A stretch of 64,000 nucleotides of DNA from Clostridium thermobutyricum (GCA_016842005.1 JAENYD010000003.1:62001-126000); one strand, 5' to 3'; numbered from the stretch's first letter, positions 39,277 through 49,230 are shown. Made by a program: numbers and translations. The notes: a model not told the origin generated them from the sequence alone.

Positions 39277-40287
39277 ATGAAGAATATAATAAACGATCAG
39301 AAAAAATCAATTACCGTGTTACTTGTATTGATATGCATCCTCCCATTACTGATTAGAAGCAATAACTTCAGACATGTTATGATTATGTTCGTCCTCTTTG
39401 CAACCCTGGGAGAGGCATGGAATATTATAACAGGATATGCCGGACAGACTTCCTTCGGACATGCGGCTTTCTTCGGCATCGGTGCATATACGTCCACTGT
39501 ACTGCTCTGGAAGTTTGATGTAAGTCCCTGGATCGGGATGCTTGTCGGAGCAGTTATTGCTGCAACAGTGGCTTGTATTGTCAGTTATCCGTGCTTTAAA
39601 CTGTCAGGCCACTACTTTGCCATTGCGACCCTGGCAATTGGAGAGATAATACTGCAGCTGTTTGTCAGCTGGGAATACGTGGAAGGTGCCACGGGGATAA
39701 TGCTTCCCATTAAAGAGAGGGGATTATGGAATTTGCAGTTTCATCCTGCAAATAAACTGCCCTATTTCTATATAATTTTCTTTCTGTTTGTTTTAACGGT
39801 TATGGCGGTATACATTATAGAACACTCAAAAATGGGGTTCTACCTGAAGGCTATAAGGGAAAACCCCGATGCGGCATTGTCCATAGGTATTGATATAACG
39901 AAGTACAAGCTTTATGCCATGGCAGTAAGCGCATTTTTAACGGCCATTGTGGGTTCCTTTTATGCCCAGTATGTCATGTATATAGACCCCTTTATGGTTT
40001 TTCCCCTGGCAATATCCATGCAGATAGTACTGCTTACGGTGCTGGGCGGCTTGGGCAATATTTTCGGACCTATTATAGGATCCGCCATATTGATATTTAT
40101 GTCTCAGTATTCCAGGATAATATTCGGGGGCACCGGGAAAGGAATAGACCTTATAATATTCGGGTTGCTGGTGGTTTTGGTAGCGTGTTACCAGCCCAAT
40201 GGCATTGTGGGGCTGTTCAAGAGATTTATCGGGAATGGAGACGGGAAGGAGGTTGACAGTAATGGCACAGCCAATGCTGAAGGTTGA
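39277..40287 (+). CDS. livM: branched-chain amino acid-type ABC transporter permease
   Basis: GEAWNIITGYAGQTSFGHAAFFGIGAYTSTVL. Confidence 0.92.
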   Translation: MKNIINDQKKSITVLLVLICILPLLIRSNNFRHVMIMFVLFATLGEAWNIITGYAGQTSFGHAAFFGIGAYTSTVLLWKFDVSPWIGMLVGAVIAATVACIVSYPCFKLSGHYFAIATLAIGEIILQLFVSWEYVEGATGIMLPIKERGLWNLQFHPANKLPYFYIIFFLFVLTVMAVYIIEHSKMGFYLKAIRENPDAALSIGIDITKYKLYAMAVSAFLTAIVGSFYAQYVMYIDPFMVFPLAISMQIVLLTVLGGLGNIFGPIIGSAILIFMSQYSRIIFGGTGKGIDLIIFGLLVVLVACYQPNGIVGLFKRFIGNGDGKEVDSNGTANAEG

Positions 40288-41005
40288 TGGAGTAACTATG
40301 AAATTCGGAAATCTTGTGGCCAACAGCCGGGTAACCTTCAATGTCAGTGAAGGCGAAATCGTCAGCCTCATAGGTCCGAACGGAGCCGGGAAGACCACCC
40401 TCTTCAACTGTATTACCGGATTTTACAGGCCCACCGAAGGCAGGGTGATATTCAAAGATAAAGATATTACCGGTATGAAGCCCTACCGGATATGCAAGCT
40501 CGGCTTGACCAGGACCTTTCAGATCGTAAAACCCCTGAAAGAAATGACAGTAAAGGAAAACATAATGACAGGGGCCTTCTTAAACGCTAACAAGAGGAAA
40601 GAAGCTGAACAGGTAGCGGATGAGATTTTGGAGCTTACCCATCTGTACAGTAAAAAGGACCAGCTGGCGGGAAGTTTGACAATCGCCGATAAAAAGAGGG
40701 TTGAGATTGCCAGGGCCCTGGCGACCCGGCCGGATATGCTTATGCTGGATGAAGCCATGGCAGGACTGAACCAGACCGAGATCAAGGAAGCCATGGAACT
40801 TTGTCTGGCCCTCAAGGAAAAGGGATTGACCCTAGTGATAGTCGAGCATATAATGGAGGCCATAATGCCCATATCCGACAGGGTGGTGGTCCTTAACGCT
40901 GGAGAGAAGATTGTAGAAGATGTTCCCGAAGTGGTGGTCAATGACGAGAATGTAATAAAAGCTTATCTGGGGGAAAGATATCATGCTAAAAGTAAAAAAT
41001 CTTAA
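40262..41005 (+). CDS. livG: ABC transporter ATP-binding protein
   Basis: LIGPNGAGKTTLFNCITGFYRPTEG; EHIMEAIMPISDRVVVL. Confidence 0.92.
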   Translation: MAQPMLKVDGVTMKFGNLVANSRVTFNVSEGEIVSLIGPNGAGKTTLFNCITGFYRPTEGRVIFKDKDITGMKPYRICKLGLTRTFQIVKPLKEMTVKENIMTGAFLNANKRKEAEQVADEILELTHLYSKKDQLAGSLTIADKKRVEIARALATRPDMLMLDEAMAGLNQTEIKEAMELCLALKEKGLTLVIVEHIMEAIMPISDRVVVLNAGEKIVEDVPEVVVNDENVIKAYLGERYHAKSKKS

Positions 41006-41687
41006 GGCCGGATATGACGGCGTACCGGTAGTATTTGACGTTTCTTTTGAGGTCAGGGAAGGAGAACTGGTTTCAATCGTCGGTTCCAACGGTGCCGGAA
41101 AGACAACCATATTAAGAGCTGTGTCCGGTTTGCTCAAACCCCTCGGAGGAGAGATTGAATTTATGGGTCAGCGGATTGATTGCATTCCGGCCCATAAGAT
41201 AGTCGAAATGGGCATAGCCCATGTGCCGGAGGGGCGCCATGTGTTCGGAAAGATGTCCATAAGGGATAACCTGCTTATGGGCGCTTATATAATCAAATCG
41301 GATGCTGAAATTAAAAAGACCCTGGAAGAGGTTTACGATATATTTCCGAGACTGAGGGAAAGGGAAAGTCAGAAAGCTGAAACCCTGAGCGGCGGAGAGC
41401 AGCAGATGCTGGCAATAGCCCGGGGTCTTATGTCCAGGCCCAGAATATTAATGGTTGACGAGCTGTCCTTAGGCTTGATGCCCATACTGGTTGACAAAGT
41501 AATGGATATACTCCGGGAAATCAGCAACCGGGGAATGACTGTACTGTTAGTGGAACAAAAGGTGCAGGAAGCCCTTGAAATGGCTGACAGGGGCTATATA
41601 CTCCAGACAGGGAGAATAGTAACTTCGGGTACCAACAGGGAGCTTCTGGAGAGTGACCTTGTCAGAAAAGCTTATCTGGGAATGTAG
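40983..41687 (+). CDS. livF: ABC transporter ATP-binding protein
   Basis: IVGSNGAGKTTILRAVSGLLKP; LSGGEQQMLAIARGLMSRPRILMVDELSLGLMP. Confidence 0.92.
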   Translation: MLKVKNLKAGYDGVPVVFDVSFEVREGELVSIVGSNGAGKTTILRAVSGLLKPLGGEIEFMGQRIDCIPAHKIVEMGIAHVPEGRHVFGKMSIRDNLLMGAYIIKSDAEIKKTLEEVYDIFPRLRERESQKAETLSGGEQQMLAIARGLMSRPRILMVDELSLGLMPILVDKVMDILREISNRGMTVLLVEQKVQEALEMADRGYILQTGRIVTSGTNRELLESDLVRKAYLGM

Positions 41688-41694
41688 TATTATA

Positions 41695-41717
41695 GCCGGC
41701 CCCGGGCCGGTTTTTTT
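41695..41717 (+). terminator. intrinsic terminator after liv operon
   Basis: CCGGCCCCGGGCCGGTTTTTTT. Confidence 0.85.
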
Positions 41718-41840
41718 GTCCGATGACTACCGCCGTTAATGCTCCCATTCTTTCGGGCGGGAGCTGATCGACGCTATCTCTTTTTTTGAGTAGAAAAGTA
41801 AAATGGGGTAAAATATTGGTAAAAAGGGAGGAGAGACATT

Positions 41841-42659
41841 ATGGACATAATGGAGAAATACGCTGAAGCGGCGGAATTTATTAAAGAAAGGACGAATATA
41901 AAACCGCAGGTAGGAATAATTCTGGGTTCGGGACTGGGGGAGATGGGTGAATACATAGAGGATAAAAAGGTCATAGATTATAGCGATATTCCCGGTTTTC
42001 CCCTCTCGACGGTGGAAGGGCACGCTGGAAGGCTGTTGACGGGAAAACTGATGGATAAAAGGGTTATTGCGCTGCAGGGGAGATTCCACTATTATGAAGG
42101 ATATTCCATGGAAGAGGTGGTCTTCCCTGTAAGGGTCATGAAGCTGCTGGGGACTGAGTATCTCATTGTGACAAACGCCGCAGGCGGTATTAATAGAGAG
42201 TTTGAGCCGGGGGATTTGATGGTCATAGTGGACCATATAAATCTAATGGGGGACAATCCCCTCAGGGGACGCAACATAGACAGGTTGGGGCCGAGATTTC
42301 CCGGGATGTCACTGGCTTATGACAGGAGACTGGTGCAACTGGCGCAGCAGTGTGCCGGACAGCGGAAGATAGATATAAAGACCGGAGTGTACTGTGGTGT
42401 GCCTGGTCCCAGTTATGAGACCCCGGCAGAAATCAAAATGCTGGACACAATGGGCGGGGATGCGGTAGGCATGTCCACGGTCCCTGAAGTGATTGCCGCA
42501 AATCACTGCGGTTTACGGGTTCTGGGGATTTCCTGCATCACCAATATGGCTGCCGGCATCTTGCACCAACAGCCCAGTCATGAAGAAGTGCTGGAGGTAG
42601 GAAGACTGGCCAAGGATAAATTCATAACGCTGCTGAAAGAAATTGTTAAATCCATCTAG
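41841..42659 (+). CDS. purine-nucleoside phosphorylase
   Basis: VGIILGSGLGEMGEYIEDKKVIDYSDIPGFPLSTVEGHAGRL, VTNAAGGINREFEPGDLMVI, GPSYETPAEIKML. Confidence 0.93.
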   Translation: MDIMEKYAEAAEFIKERTNIKPQVGIILGSGLGEMGEYIEDKKVIDYSDIPGFPLSTVEGHAGRLLTGKLMDKRVIALQGRFHYYEGYSMEEVVFPVRVMKLLGTEYLIVTNAAGGINREFEPGDLMVIVDHINLMGDNPLRGRNIDRLGPRFPGMSLAYDRRLVQLAQQCAGQRKIDIKTGVYCGVPGPSYETPAEIKMLDTMGGDAVGMSTVPEVIAANHCGLRVLGISCITNMAAGILHQQPSHEEVLEVGRLAKDKFITLLKEIVKSI

Positions 42660-42711
42660 AAGCGATGGCTAAACATGAATGGGAAGATATTACAGACCGG
42701 TTTATACCGGC

Positions 42712-42740
42712 TAAAATACGGCGATGCCGTATTTTTTTTG
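42712..42740 (+). terminator. intrinsic terminator
   Basis: AATACGGC-GAT-GCCGTATTTTTTTT. Confidence 0.88.
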
Positions 42741-42865
42741 TGTTTAAATTGTCAAATAATTGGCTATACTTTAAAAACCGTTGTATTTATCACAAAAATT
42801 TGGTATATTAATAGACTGTGCTGGCTAAAACTGCCAGCATGGAGGGATTTAAGGGGGTATAGAAA

Positions 42866-43477
42866 GTGATACAGAAGAGAAAAATCGTTTTGATTTTACT
42901 GGTTGTCTTACTGTTTTCGGTTAATGGGGGATGTCTTAAGGCTTCAGCCAAGCTGCTGGATTTCAACCCCAGAATCGAAGACAAATACCTGGAAGTGCCT
43001 GTAGTCATCCTGCCCCTTGGGGTCAGGATGCAACCGGCCATATCAAACCCGAAGCCGGATGCAAGCAGGAGCAATGCAGGGTTGAGCGACAGAGAGCTCT
43101 ATTTGTTTGCAAAAATGATTGAATGTGAAGCCAGGTACGAACCCTATGAAGGTAAAGTGGCTGTTGGGGCTGTAATACTTAACAGGGTAAAAAGCAGCAG
43201 GTTCCCTAACAGCATCGAAAAGGTAATATTCCAGAAAGGACAGTTTCAGCCAATGACTGACGGAGGCTGGGAAAGCAAGGAACCTTCCGGACTTGCATTT
43301 AAAGCTGCCCGGGAAGCCCTGCAGGGAGTAAAACCGGTGGGTGACAACGGTAAATCGGTGGGCAATGCCCTGTTCTTTATCTACGAGGAACTGGCCAGTG
43401 AAACCGGCAGCAATTGGTTCAGGGATAACCTCAAATATATAACCACCATAGGCAACCACGATTTTTACTGCTATTAA
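42866..43477 (+). CDS. SleB-type cell wall hydrolase
   Basis: LSDRELYLFAKMIECEARYEPYEGKVAVGAVILNRVKSSRFPNSIEKVIFQKGQFQP, GNALFFI, IGNHDFYCY. Confidence 0.88.
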   Translation: MIQKRKIVLILLVVLLFSVNGGCLKASAKLLDFNPRIEDKYLEVPVVILPLGVRMQPAISNPKPDASRSNAGLSDRELYLFAKMIECEARYEPYEGKVAVGAVILNRVKSSRFPNSIEKVIFQKGQFQPMTDGGWESKEPSGLAFKAAREALQGVKPVGDNGKSVGNALFFIYEELASETGSNWFRDNLKYITTIGNHDFYCY

Positions 43478-43519
43478 TACAGCAGAATGAAATCACGGTG
43501 ATATACTGAGAAAAGCTTG

Positions 43520-43575
43520 ATCCTCTCCTGACTGGCAAGCCGGGATTAATCAGGGGAGGATAAGGCTTTTTTTGT
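43520..43575 (+). terminator. intrinsic terminator
   Basis: ATCCTCTCCTGA...TCAGGGGAGGAT followed by AAGGCTTTTTTT. Confidence 0.75.
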
Positions 43576-43672
43576 TTCAGTTGAATTTTGAAGGTAAGGG
43601 CAGAAAGATGTATAATAATACTGACACTTTATGTACAAACAGGTGCAAATAACCGGAACAGGAGGACAAGCA

Positions 43673-43846
43673 ATGAATATTATCTTTCCTTTGCTTGCAC
43701 TGAGCAAGAATATAGCGGGGTACACTGTTGTAATCATAGCCATGGTATCTTCACTGGGAGCTACTATAGCACTTTTCTACATCCTGTACAGGAATCTGAA
43801 GAGGGCCGAGGAAGAAGAAAGGGAGGAAAAGAATAAAGACGAATAG
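43673..43846 (+). CDS. small single-TM protein
   Basis: 57 aa MNIIFPLLALSKNIAGYTVVIIAMVSSLGATIALFYILYRNLKRAEEEEREEKNKDE; SD GGAGGA upstream. Confidence 0.6.
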   Translation: MNIIFPLLALSKNIAGYTVVIIAMVSSLGATIALFYILYRNLKRAEEEEREEKNKDE

Positions 43847-43859
43847 GAGGCAGGTATCC

Positions 43860-44342
43860 ATGAAAGTTGTGAAAGGAGATATAACCGCCATGGAAGCCGA
43901 TGTTATTGTCAATGCCGCCAACGGTATCGGTCCCATGGGGGGTGGAGTGGCTGCCGCCCTTAGAAGGGCTGGAGGTAAAGAAATAGAGGAAGAAGCCATA
44001 CAAATATGCAGGAAAGAAGACCCCCGGGAGGGAGAGGTTTATGTAACCGGTGGAGGGAAACTTAAATGCCGGTATATATTCCATGCGGTAACCATGAAAC
44101 AGCCGGCACAGCCGTCCAGCATTGAGATTGTAAGGGAATGTCTGGATGCCCTTCTACGAAAAGCCAGGAACATGAACATCCGGTCTATGGTGCTTCCGGC
44201 CTTGGCTACGGGAGTAGGAGGAGTGTCCAAGGACAAGGTGGCCCAGGTGTATGCGGAAATACTGGGGAATGTGGACGACATAGACATAACGGTGGCTGAT
44301 GTCAGCGGTAGTTTTATTGAAATACTTGAACGATACCTGTAA
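43860..44342 (+). CDS. macro domain (ADP-ribose-binding) protein
   Basis: VVKGDITAMEADVIVNAANGIGPMGGGVAAALRRAGG; VLPALATGVGGVSKD. Confidence 0.9.
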   Translation: MKVVKGDITAMEADVIVNAANGIGPMGGGVAAALRRAGGKEIEEEAIQICRKEDPREGEVYVTGGGKLKCRYIFHAVTMKQPAQPSSIEIVRECLDALLRKARNMNIRSMVLPALATGVGGVSKDKVAQVYAEILGNVDDIDITVADVSGSFIEILERYL

Positions 44343-44393
44343 ACATTTTTCACCTGGAGGTATAATATATATATCGAAGGTGGAGGTGTTATC

Positions 44394-44585
44394 GTGTACA
44401 GTGTAAAGACAATCGTGAGGGACGTTATAAGACAGCATCCCGAAGCTGAGAAGGTTTTCAGGGAATACGGCATCAGATGTTTTGGGTGAGGCGGGGTTCT
44501 TTATATGACTATCGGGCAGGCTGCCCGAAAGTATATTGTTGATGCGAACAGTATTGTGAATGAATTGAATAAGAGGTATTCATGA
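44394..44585 (+). CDS. DUF1858-type small redox protein, candidate selenoprotein (in-frame TGA at 44487-44489 read as Sec)
   Basis: GTG start with GGAGG SD; VYSVKTIVRDVIRQHPEAEKVFREYGIRCFG-U-GGVLYMTIGQAARKYIVDANSIVNELNKRYS*; homologous DUF1858 pattern continues in the same frame across the TGA. Confidence 0.82.
44503..44536 (+). promoter_or_regulatory. candidate bacterial SECIS hairpin
   Basis: AUAU(g)ACU(a)UCGGGCA-GGC-UGCCCGA(a)AGUAUAU; apical loop starts with G, 29 nt after the in-frame UGA. Confidence 0.75.
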
Positions 44586-44620
44586 TGAAGGAACAGGCGG
44601 CAGGCACCTGTTCCTTCATC
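44584..44620. terminator. hairpin terminator between convergent genes
   Basis: GATGAAGGAACAGG...CCTGTTCCTTCATC, 14-bp perfect arms. Confidence 0.75.
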
Positions 44621-44632
44621 TATTCTATGTAT

Positions 44633-44935
44633 CTACTTCAGTTTACTCTGCACTGATTCAATCTTTCCTTCCATGGTGCCTTTTTTGTCCCGGCGGTCGT
44701 CAATTCGGATCAGTGTGGAAACCCTTTTGGCCCCTTCATCAAAAGGTACCTCATGCATTTTTCTGACGGTTTTCAGTACAAGGTCCAGGTCTCCTTCTAT
44801 GACTGTGCCCATGGGGGTAAGCATGTACTTAAGGTTTTTTTCCTGTTCCAGTACCCTGTGACAGCCGGCCACGTACCGGCTGAGACTGGTGGAACCGGTG
44901 CCGAAGGGGGCTATGGTAACTTCTACAATGGCCAT
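44633..44935 (-). CDS. MTH1187-family thiamine-binding protein (UPF0045)
   Basis: MAIVEVTIAPFGTGSTSLSRYVAGCHRVLEQEKNLKYMLTPMGTVIEGDLD. Confidence 0.9.
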   Translation of the reverse strand: MAIVEVTIAPFGTGSTSLSRYVAGCHRVLEQEKNLKYMLTPMGTVIEGDLDLVLKTVRKMHEVPFDEGAKRVSTLIRIDDRRDKKGTMEGKIESVQSKLK

Positions 44936-45222
44936 TCCTGTAACCTCCTTTCCCAATATTATTATAACATGATTTTGGATTTGCATATCGGTTATGAAAC
45001 CCACCGACAGGCAGGATAATTAGGAAACAACACAACGAATGCAGAGCTATATAATAAATATTTTTCACTGCCGGGAAAAAATAATATAATATTGATATGG
45101 ACATTTCATTTCTGCAGTACCTGAAAACAGGATAGTGCATAAATGACACATATGATACCATGTTCACATAATAATCCGGACGGCCGTATTCCAAGGCCAA
45201 GGCCGGGGAAACGGGTGATAGA

Positions 45223-46320
45223 ATGAGAGAAATATCAATATCTGCCGGCAGCAGAAAATATACATACTTTTTAACAGCCGGGACTTTTGATAAAATAGGA
45301 CTGATTCTCCGTCCGGTTATTGGTATGAGACGGGTTTTGGTTATATCCCAGTCACCGGTGACGGAGCTGTATATGGGCCGGCTGGTTGAAAGTCTGAAAA
45401 GTGCAGGCATGGAAGCAGAATGTCTCTTTATGCCCCCCGGGGAGGAGGGTAAGAATTTCAATACCATTGAGACCCTGCTGGAAAAAGCCCTTGACCTCAA
45501 TATTGACAGGAGATGCGTCATTATTGCCCTGGGAGGAGGGGTGGTGGGGGACACGGCGGGTTTCCTGGCCGGTATTTACATGCGGGGAATAGATTATATT
45601 CAGGTGCCTACCACACTGCTGGCCATGGTTGACAGCAGCATAGGGGGTAAGGTGGCAGTTAATGTTAGCAGGGGGAAAAATATGGCAGGGGTGTTCCATC
45701 AGCCCCTGGCGGTTTTTGCAGATATTTCCCTGCTAGATTCTCTACCCGGAGAGGAGTTCAGTGCAGCCCTCGGAGAGGTGATAAAGTACGGTGCCGGGTT
45801 TGACAGGGAATTTTTCGAATGGCAGGAACAGCATCTCCGGTCAATTCTCGGGAGGGAACCCCGGTGTCTCCTGTATCTTGTTGAAAAGTCGGTGGGACTG
45901 AAGGCCCATGTGGTGGAAAAGGATGAGAAGGACAGGGGAGAAAGGATGCTCTTGAACCTGGGCCATACCCTGGCCCATGCCGTTGAAAAGGCGGGGAATT
46001 ACAGGACATTCAGTCATGGTCAGGCAGTAGGTATCGGCCTGGTATATGCCTTTGTCACAGCCCGGCGGCTGGGCAGGGTGTCCGGAGAGGAGGTCTCCAG
46101 GGTAAAAAGACTGGTGGCCGGGGCCGGTTTGCCTGTGAAGCCCCAGGGTATCGGTTTCCGGGATTTTATGCAAATTGCCCTTAATGATAAAAAGTGGGAA
46201 AGGGGTAACAGTATATTCATCTTGCCGGAAGGCATCGGAAAGTGCAGTACGGTCAGCAATATCAGTGAGGGTGTTTTAAGACTGGCCTTTGAGGAAATGA
46301 TGGAAGGCCGGACTTTTTAA
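45223..46320 (+). CDS. aroB: 3-dehydroquinate synthase
   Basis: VIIALGGGVVGDTAGFLAGIYMRGIDYIQVPTTLLAMVDSSIGGKVAVN; LNLGHTLAHAVEK. Confidence 0.95.
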   Translation: MREISISAGSRKYTYFLTAGTFDKIGLILRPVIGMRRVLVISQSPVTELYMGRLVESLKSAGMEAECLFMPPGEEGKNFNTIETLLEKALDLNIDRRCVIIALGGGVVGDTAGFLAGIYMRGIDYIQVPTTLLAMVDSSIGGKVAVNVSRGKNMAGVFHQPLAVFADISLLDSLPGEEFSAALGEVIKYGAGFDREFFEWQEQHLRSILGREPRCLLYLVEKSVGLKAHVVEKDEKDRGERMLLNLGHTLAHAVEKAGNYRTFSHGQAVGIGLVYAFVTARRLGRVSGEEVSRVKRLVAGAGLPVKPQGIGFRDFMQIALNDKKWERGNSIFILPEGIGKCSTVSNISEGVLRLAFEEMMEGRTF

Positions 46321-46343
46321 CTAATATACAAGGAGGAATTGTG

Positions 46344-46922
46344 ATGACAAAAAAAATGATACCGGTAGGATTATCGGGAAGACATGTCCATCTCAGCCAG
46401 GAAGATCTGGAAAAGCTCTTCGGGAAAGGGCATGAACTGACAGTGTTCAAGATGCTGTCACAACCCGGGCAATATGCCTGTGAAGAAAAAGTAGACCTTG
46501 TTGGGCCGAAAAAGACTATAAAAGGAGTAAGAGTCCTGGGGCCTGTCAGAAAAGAAACCCAGGTTGAGATATTGATGTCTGACGGATTTATCCTAGGGAT
46601 AAACGCTCCGGTAACGGATTCGGGAGGTCTTGACGGTACCCCCGGTATCAGGATTGTGGGCCCCAAAGGGGAAGTAGACATCGAAAAGGGTGTAATAGTC
46701 GCAGGAAGACATATACATATGTCCCCCCGGGATGCGGAGGAATTCGGAGTGGAAGACGGTCAGAGGGTCAAGTTGAGAGCAGGAGGCAAGAGGGGTCTTG
46801 TATTTGAGAATGTATTAATACGGGTATCTCCCAGTTTTGCCCTGGACTGTCATCTGGACCTTGAAGAAGGTAATGCTGCGGGTCTCTCCAATGGGGATAC
46901 CCTTGAACTGATTACTGATTGA
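46344..46922 (+). CDS. pduL: phosphate propanoyltransferase (PduL family)
   Basis: IPVGLSGRHVHLSQEDLEKLFG ... VAGRHIHMSPRDAEEFGV; duplicated HVH/HIHMS motifs. Confidence 0.92.
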   Translation: MTKKMIPVGLSGRHVHLSQEDLEKLFGKGHELTVFKMLSQPGQYACEEKVDLVGPKKTIKGVRVLGPVRKETQVEILMSDGFILGINAPVTDSGGLDGTPGIRIVGPKGEVDIEKGVIVAGRHIHMSPRDAEEFGVEDGQRVKLRAGGKRGLVFENVLIRVSPSFALDCHLDLEEGNAAGLSNGDTLELITD

Positions 46923-47029
46923 AGATAGGCGGTTTATTTTTGGTTTGTGTGAAGCAGGTGTATCGTCAGACTGAATATCAGCCGCCAGACAGCCGGGAAG
47001 TGCCTATATATGTGATAAGGGGGAAAAGT

Positions 47030-47932
47030 ATGATTAAATATTTTGAGGAGATACTTGACACTGCCGGGAAGAAAGGACCCAAGAAAATGGTAGTGGCTGT
47101 AGCTCAGGATGAGGACGTGCTTAAAGCGGTAGTCAATGCATACGGTAATGGTATTGCCAATTCGGTACTGGTGGGGGATAAGTCGTGTATTGAACAAACT
47201 GCCAGAGATATTGACCTGGATATATCCGGGTTTGATATTATCCATGTCGCTGACAAGGTTGAGGCTTGCCGGAAGGCTGTAGAACTGATCCATAGGGGAG
47301 AGGCCTCCATGCTGATGAAGGGATTTGTGGATACCCCACTTATCCTGAAGGCGGTTCTGGACAGAGATATGGGTCTCATGAGGGATGCCCTGCTGAGCCA
47401 TGTGGGAGTACTGGCAGTTCAGGGTTTTGACCGGTTGTTCGTATTAAGCGATGCAGCCATGAATATTGCCCCCGGGCTGCTCGAAAAAGCCGGGATAATC
47501 AAAAACGCCGTCAGGGTTGCCCATGTACTGGGATGCGACATGCCCCGGGTGGCAGTAGTATGTGCCGTTGACGAGGTGGACCCCGAAATGCCTGCAACGG
47601 TGGATGCGGCTGAATTGACCGAGATGAACCAAAGAGGTGAGATACAGGACTGCATTGTGGGAGGTCCCTTTACCCTGGACAGTGCCATATCGGTTGATGC
47701 GGCCCGTCACAACGGTCTGTGCCATCCGGTGGCAGGGAATGCGGATGTATTGATAATGCCGGATATTGAGACAGGAAACATGCTCAACAAATCAATGGAA
47801 TATTTTGCAGGGGCCAGAAAGGCAGGGGTGATAATGGGAGCCGGTGCCCCCATAGTGCTGACCTCCAGGGCCAGTTCGGACCAGTCCAAATTGAATTCCA
47901 TAGCCCTTGCGGCCCTTATAGCTGACATATAG
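47030..47932 (+). CDS. ptb: phosphate acyl(butyryl)transferase
   Basis: PTA_PTB family pattern VVAVAQDEDVLKAV..., LMKGFVDTPLILKAVLD...LSHVGVL; upstream of buk. Confidence 0.88.
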   Translation: MIKYFEEILDTAGKKGPKKMVVAVAQDEDVLKAVVNAYGNGIANSVLVGDKSCIEQTARDIDLDISGFDIIHVADKVEACRKAVELIHRGEASMLMKGFVDTPLILKAVLDRDMGLMRDALLSHVGVLAVQGFDRLFVLSDAAMNIAPGLLEKAGIIKNAVRVAHVLGCDMPRVAVVCAVDEVDPEMPATVDAAELTEMNQRGEIQDCIVGGPFTLDSAISVDAARHNGLCHPVAGNADVLIMPDIETGNMLNKSMEYFAGARKAGVIMGAGAPIVLTSRASSDQSKLNSIALAALIADI

Positions 47933-47948
47933 ATGAGGAGGATGATGA

Positions 47949-49028
47949 GTGGAAAACGAGTTCAGGATACTTGCGGTGAATCCAGGCTCCACATCCACCA
48001 AAGTTGCCGTCTATGATAACGAGGAACCGGTATTTACGGAGGTGCTGAGACACCCTGTTGAACAGATAGAAAAATACAGTACAATATATGACCAGTTCGG
48101 TTTCAGGAAAGACCTGGTACTAAAAACCCTGGAGGAGAAAAATATCCGGCTGGACAGCCTGGATGCAGTGGTGGGCCGGGGTGGCAATATGAAGCCGGTC
48201 CCCGGAGGAACCCACAGGGTAAATGAGCAGATGGTGGAGGATTTGAAGGTAGGCATAATGGGGCAGCATGCATCCAATCTTGGGGGCATAATTGCCTTTG
48301 CCATTGCTCAGCCTCTTAATCTGCCGTCTTTCGTGGTTGACCCCGTTATAGTGGACGAGTTTGATGAACTGGCCAGGATCTCTGGTATGCCTGAAATACA
48401 GAGAAAATCCAAGGACCATCCTTTGAACCAGAAGGCTGTGGCAAGGCGCGCTGCGGCGGAGATGGGGGGAGAATACCACCACTTCAATTTTCTGGTCAGT
48501 CATTTGGGGGGAGGCATTTCGGTCGGGGTACACAGGAAGGGAAGGATTGTAGACGTAAACAACTGTCTGGACGGTGACGGGCCCTTTTCACCCGAGAGGG
48601 CCGGAGGGCTTCCGGTGGGTGCCCTTATCGATATGTGCTATTCAGGGAAATATACCAGAGAAGAGATGAGAAGGAAAATAGTAGGCGGTGGGGGTCTGGT
48701 GGCGTATCTCGGTACCAATGACGGTAGGGAGATTGCAAAACGGATACAGGAAGGGGACCGGTATGCCCGGCTGATATACGAGGCCATGGCGTACCAGGTG
48801 TCAAAAGAGATTGGAGCAGGAGCAACTGTCCTTAAAGGCGATGTGGACGCCATAATACTGACGGGGGGCCTTGCCTTCGACGATATGCTGGTAGACTGGA
48901 TAAAGGAAAGGATAGGATTTATCGCCAGGGTATTCGTGTATCCCGGAGAATTCGAGATGATAGCCATGGTACAGGGAGTGCTGAGGGTGTTGAAGGGCCA
49001 GGAGAAAGCAAAGATATATGATAAATGA
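47949..49028 (+). CDS. buk: butyrate kinase
   Basis: GTG start; ILAVNPGSTSTKVAVYDNEEPVFTEVLRH; FLVSHLGGGISVGVHRKGRIVDVNN. Confidence 0.94.
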   Translation: MENEFRILAVNPGSTSTKVAVYDNEEPVFTEVLRHPVEQIEKYSTIYDQFGFRKDLVLKTLEEKNIRLDSLDAVVGRGGNMKPVPGGTHRVNEQMVEDLKVGIMGQHASNLGGIIAFAIAQPLNLPSFVVDPVIVDEFDELARISGMPEIQRKSKDHPLNQKAVARRAAAEMGGEYHHFNFLVSHLGGGISVGVHRKGRIVDVNNCLDGDGPFSPERAGGLPVGALIDMCYSGKYTREEMRRKIVGGGGLVAYLGTNDGREIAKRIQEGDRYARLIYEAMAYQVSKEIGAGATVLKGDVDAIILTGGLAFDDMLVDWIKERIGFIARVFVYPGEFEMIAMVQGVLRVLKGQEKAKIYDK

Positions 49029-49035
49029 AGTTAAT

Positions 49036-49076
49036 CAGGAGTCATTAGTCGGGTTAAGGGCTGATGACTTTTTTTG
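49036..49076 (+). terminator. intrinsic terminator after buk
   Basis: AGTCATTAG...CTGATGACTTTTTTTG. Confidence 0.65.
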
Positions 49077-49230
49077 TCATCTATTACAGAGACAAAAAAA
49101 TACAAAGTTATGTAAATAAAAAGGAAGATGACTGCAGACATAGAATAAGTATTATTATTGGTCTATGAGTTAGAAAGGTTTGAGACATCACTTCAGAAAA
49201 GCCATAATGTACCGGGAAAGGAGTAGAGAG

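Noticed and set aside
44394-44489. Treating the 31-codon ORF before the in-frame TGA as a pseudogene
   Set aside because: Both halves keep family-like sequence in one frame, the TGA replaces precisely the catalytic Cys, and a SECIS-like hairpin follows; random nonsense mutation is less likely though not excluded.
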